DNA of 64,000 nucleotides from Persicitalea jodogahamensis (GTDB taxonomy: Bacteria > Bacteroidota > Bacteroidia > Cytophagales > Spirosomataceae), in contig NZ_BMXF01000008.1 of NCBI RefSeq assembly GCF_014651615.1, positions 1 through 64,000 of the forward strand. The letters are read 5' to 3'. Every line of letters begins with the position of its first letter. The first letter of the stretch is position 1. Shown here in pieces: positions 61,399 through 64,000 of this stretch. The notes beneath the pieces are model-generated. The model had not been told where the DNA came from, made no database searches, and was given only the letters and a program-made list of their open reading frames with translations. The position numbers and the translations under genes were made by a program.

Positions 61399-61838
61399 AG
61401 GGGTGGAAGATAGCCGTTGCGGTTATTTTGGTTGTCTTGGTGGGTATCCAATGGGTACCCACCCATTCCAATCAAAAAAACACCGACCAAGGCAAGGATT
61501 TCCTGACGATGTATGCACCCCCGGCACGGATCGGAACGCTGCTGAGGACTGCTTGCTATGACTGCCATAGCAACCACACCGTCTATCCTTGGTACAATAT
61601 GGTGCAACCCGTGGCTATGTTCATGGAGAACCACATCGTGCAAGGGAAAAAGAAATTGAATCTCAGCGAATTTGGCGGCTATTCTTCCCGGCGGCAGAGG
61701 AGCAAGTTGAAGTCGATGGCCAGTCAGATTGAGGACGGAGATATGCCCCTCACCTCTTACACGCTGCTGCATAGAAATGCAGATTTATCGGATCAAGAAA
61801 GAAGAACTATCAAGGCATGGATCGATACGAAAATCTAA
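61395..61838 (+). CDS. Haem-binding-domain protein
   Basis: ATG at 61395 overlaps the previous stop. One N-terminal membrane segment is followed by a CYDCHSNHTVYPWY site (CxxCH), the c-type haem-binding signature of the Haem_bd family, and a helical tail (KLKSMASQIEDGDMP). It is probably an anchored cytochrome-like electron carrier. Confidence 0.82.
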   Translation: MKGWKIAVAVILVVLVGIQWVPTHSNQKNTDQGKDFLTMYAPPARIGTLLRTACYDCHSNHTVYPWYNMVQPVAMFMENHIVQGKKKLNLSEFGGYSSRRQRSKLKSMASQIEDGDMPLTSYTLLHRNADLSDQERRTIKAWIDTKI

Positions 61839-61899
61839 CCAACTCGGTTCAAAACTACACTATTGCTTAATCATTAATTTCAAACTTACCAACCAAACA

Positions 61900-62364
61900 A
61901 TGAACAAAGAAATGAAAGACAATCCCTATCCTAAGTTTTTTCTGATGCTCGGCGTTTCATTCATCATCATGTACGCCGTGATGTTTCTCAATGTCGATAG
62001 CACCAATCACATTTATCTAAGCCTTAATCGAACGTATATGGCTTTGCTAATGGTCTCGCCGATGGCGCTCGTCATGCTCGGATTCATGGGTCATATGTAC
62101 AAGAACAAGAAGACCAATGCAATTATAATCACGGTCAGCCTGTCGGTTTTGATCGGGGTATTTGCCTTTTTGAGGAACCAGACCTTTGTCGGGGATGTGC
62201 AGTACATGAAAGCCATGATCCCCCACCACTCCTCCGCCATCCTGACGAGTCAGGAAGCGGACATTAAGGACCCGGAAGTCCGGAAACTGGCAGACGAGAT
62301 CATCAAGGCTCAGGAGGAGGAAATCGCTCAAATGAAAGCAATGCTGGATCGCTTGGAAAAGTGA
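61900..62364 (+). CDS. DUF305-like membrane protein
   Basis: ATG at 61900 follows a short A-rich leader. The 154-residue protein has three to four membrane helices and a C-terminal YMKAMIPHHSSAI motif with a charged helix (KLADEIIKAQEEEIAQMK), as in DUF305 proteins. The HH pair is a likely metal site. It belongs to the copper set by context. Confidence 0.8.
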   Translation: MNKEMKDNPYPKFFLMLGVSFIIMYAVMFLNVDSTNHIYLSLNRTYMALLMVSPMALVMLGFMGHMYKNKKTNAIIITVSLSVLIGVFAFLRNQTFVGDVQYMKAMIPHHSSAILTSQEADIKDPEVRKLADEIIKAQEEEIAQMKAMLDRLEK

Positions 62365-62524
62365 GCCGACCAATGGGTAAGGCGGGTGGGCGGCGAGCAT
62401 AGGTGTTGCACCAGCCCAGCCGCTTGCTCAAAAATTGCCGACCGGGAAGAGGAATCATTACCTAAACCCCAATCATGTAAGGTTGACCAAAAAATATGCA
62501 ATGATATTAAACTGTTGAAATTCT

Positions 62525-62532
62525 TATATTTG
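62525..62532 (+). promoter_or_regulatory. -7 box ahead of the HYC_CC_PP gene
   Basis: TATATTTG matches TAnnTTTG exactly, 21 bases before the ATG at 62554. No clear TTG lies at -33. Confidence 0.5.
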
Positions 62533-62553
62533 TGTTCGAAATTGCCCTGATCG

Positions 62554-63006
62554 ATGAACAAACCTCCATTCATACGTATCGTTTCCCTAGTGATGGCCGT
62601 CCTGCTACTGGTTAGCAGCACGGGTTTCGTTGTTGTGGAACATACCTGCGAAATGAAAGGAAAGACCCTTACGGCGCATTTGGGTGATAGGGAAGCTTCT
62701 TCCTGTTGCGGTACAAAAGTAGCCGCTGCCGATTCTTCACCTGCTGCAAAACACACGTCAGGGATTCAGGAAAATCCGTGTTGTAAGGAAAAGGCGGTTC
62801 TTGCCACCGCATCGGCCGCTGTCAGCGTCGAAGCATCTTCCGTACAGTTGGCAGCACCCGCTACGGTGCTGGCTTTTGTTGCTTACTTTGCTCTCGGAGG
62901 CGGGTTTTCCAATAGAGACACGCATCCCGCTGGTCATCCTTATGCGGGTCCCCCGCCCGTTTCTTCCTCTCTGCACAAGGCCTTGCTCTGCACCTGGCTG
63001 ATATGA
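62554..63006 (+). CDS. HYC_CC_PP-family protein, second copy
   Basis: The signal peptide (VSLVMAVLLLVSSTGFVVV) is followed by EHTCEMKGK, two CC pairs (SSCCGT, NPCCKE) and a Pro-rich end (AGPPPVSSSLHK). It shares this layout with the protein at 51982. It lies just before the RND pump gene. Probable copper-binding secreted or membrane-anchored protein. Confidence 0.72.
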   Translation: MNKPPFIRIVSLVMAVLLLVSSTGFVVVEHTCEMKGKTLTAHLGDREASSCCGTKVAAADSSPAAKHTSGIQENPCCKEKAVLATASAAVSVEASSVQLAAPATVLAFVAYFALGGGFSNRDTHPAGHPYAGPPPVSSSLHKALLCTWLI

Positions 63007-63202
63007 TCCCGTCAGGCCGCCCCTGAACGGGCGCTGACGTTTTATCCCTTTACAATTTCAGTCTTTTCAGGAAACGCGTAATGTCATGCGTATGCCAATT
63101 CTGTACCCACGGTTTTGGCATACCATATCTGTTCGTTTTCCTGGTTTGCTCTCCCTCATCAATTGGACGTATTCCGTCTGACAATCTAGTTACCTGTATT
63201 TT

Positions 63203-64000
63203 ATGGTACACCGCATTATCGAATGGTCTTTGCGAAACAGGTTCATCGTCCTGCTGCTGGCGGCAGGACTGTCCGTGTGGGGCTTCGTTTCCGTGCGCAA
63301 CAACCCCATCGACGCCATTCCCGACCTTTCCGAAAACCAGGTCATCGTCTTCACCGAGTGGATGGGACGGGGGCCGCAGCTCATCGAGGATCAGATTACC
63401 TACCCGCTGGTCACGAACCTGCAGGGCCTGCCCAACGTCAAGTACGTGCGGGCCAACTCCATGTTCGGAATGAGCTTCATCTATATCATTTTCGAGGAAG
63501 ACGTGGACATCTACTGGGCGCGGGAACGGGTGCTGGAGCGCATGAGCACCATTTCCCAAAGCCTACCGCAGGGCGTGAGTCCGCAGCTCGGGCCGGACGG
63601 AACCGGCGTAGGCCACATCCTGTGGTACACCCTCGACGCCCCGGATCTCGATCTGGGCGAGCAGCGGGCCATTCAGGACTGGTACGTAAAATTCGCGCTG
63701 CAGAACGTGAAGGGCGTCAGCGAAATCGCCTCCTTCGGCGGCTTTCAGAAGCAATACCAGATCACCGTCAACCCCAACAAACTCCTCTACTACGACCTAG
63801 CGGTTAATAATGTCATTGCCGCCGTCCGGGCCAACAACAACGAAAGCGGGGGAAGGAAGTTCGAGATGAGCGACATCGGCTACGTGATCAACACCACCGG
63901 GTATCTGGAAAGTGTGGAGGAAATCGAGAACATACCCGTGACGACGCGGCAGGGCATCGCGATCCGGGTGGCCGATGTGGCCACGGTGCAAATGTCCGGC
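63203..64000 (+). CDS. cusA: CusA/CzcA-type RND efflux pump, 3'-partial
   Basis: The frame starts MVHRIIEWSLRNRF and runs out of the window. An N-terminal membrane helix, NNPIDAIPDLSENQVIVFTEW and WYTLDAPDL-type sequence match the heavy-metal RND family (CusA/CzcA). The first periplasmic loop is present and the remainder lies beyond 64000. It would export copper across both membranes with partners presumably encoded downstream. Confidence 0.92.
   Translation, partial: MVHRIIEWSLRNRFIVLLLAAGLSVWGFVSVRNNPIDAIPDLSENQVIVFTEWMGRGPQLIEDQITYPLVTNLQGLPNVKYVRANSMFGMSFIYIIFEEDVDIYWARERVLERMSTISQSLPQGVSPQLGPDGTGVGHILWYTLDAPDLDLGEQRAIQDWYVKFALQNVKGVSEIASFGGFQKQYQITVNPNKLLYYDLAVNNVIAAVRANNNESGGRKFEMSDIGYVINTTGYLESVEEIENIPVTTRQGIAIRVADVATVQMSG

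Overview
The window looks like the backbone and cargo of a conjugative plasmid from a Bacteroidota host, most likely a member of the order Cytophagales (Spirosoma/Dyadobacter-like). I base this on the Bacteroidetes-type transfer genes (DUF4134, DUF4133, TraG to TraQ order), promoters of the TTG-N20-TAnnTTTG type, the near absence of Shine-Dalgarno sites, and families largely confined to this phylum (HYC_CC_PP, DUF3347, DUF3127). No rRNA, tRNA, insertion sequence or CRISPR array was seen. A replication initiator, a partition locus, a mobilisation module and a nearly complete type IV secretion system favour a plasmid over an integrated element, and no integrase was found.

Layout. Positions 1-7900 hold a leading-region-like set: an ArdC antirestriction protein (5' end outside the window), an XRE regulator, a truncated methyltransferase, many small unknown proteins, a RecE-like nuclease and an HNH nuclease. 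Several of these sit behind palindrome-overlapped promoters and share a TCATCTACCAA leader motif. Positions 7957-9727 hold the Rep_3-type initiator (minus strand) and an iteron origin. Positions 10440-12020 hold parA, a partner gene and 12-bp repeat arrays that probably form the centromere. Positions 12041-16981 hold a DNA-processing module laid out like RP4: a minus-strand traK/traL/traM-like operon, a candidate oriT, then a plus-strand mobC-like gene, relaxase, small membrane protein and M23 peptidase. A VirD4-type coupling protein (minus strand) and the traE-to-traQ secretion operon fill 16974-29852.

Positions 29892-34299 hold an OB-fold protein, a lipoprotein, an unusual fusion of a recombinase-like domain to an exonuclease-like domain, a broken RES toxin and two signalling proteins. 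Positions 35105-41301 carry an acetyltransferase, a membrane LuxR-type regulator, small unknown genes, umuDC and an epimerase-like enzyme.

Positions 41702-64000 are a large copper-resistance island: an SPW/VKOR-like membrane protein, a Cys-rich copper-storage bundle, two multicopper oxidases (one fused to a CopB-like barrel), two copper P-type ATPases (CPC and CPH types), a CopZ-like chaperone, a CsoR-like regulator, an AraC-like regulator, two DUF3347 proteins, PepSY, DUF305, haem-binding and HYC_CC_PP proteins, and the start of a CusA/CzcA-type RND pump. An amino-acid permease and a glycoside hydrolase are unexpected passengers. Together these would bind, oxidise and export copper at both membranes. 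All family assignments come from reading motifs by eye, without database searches.
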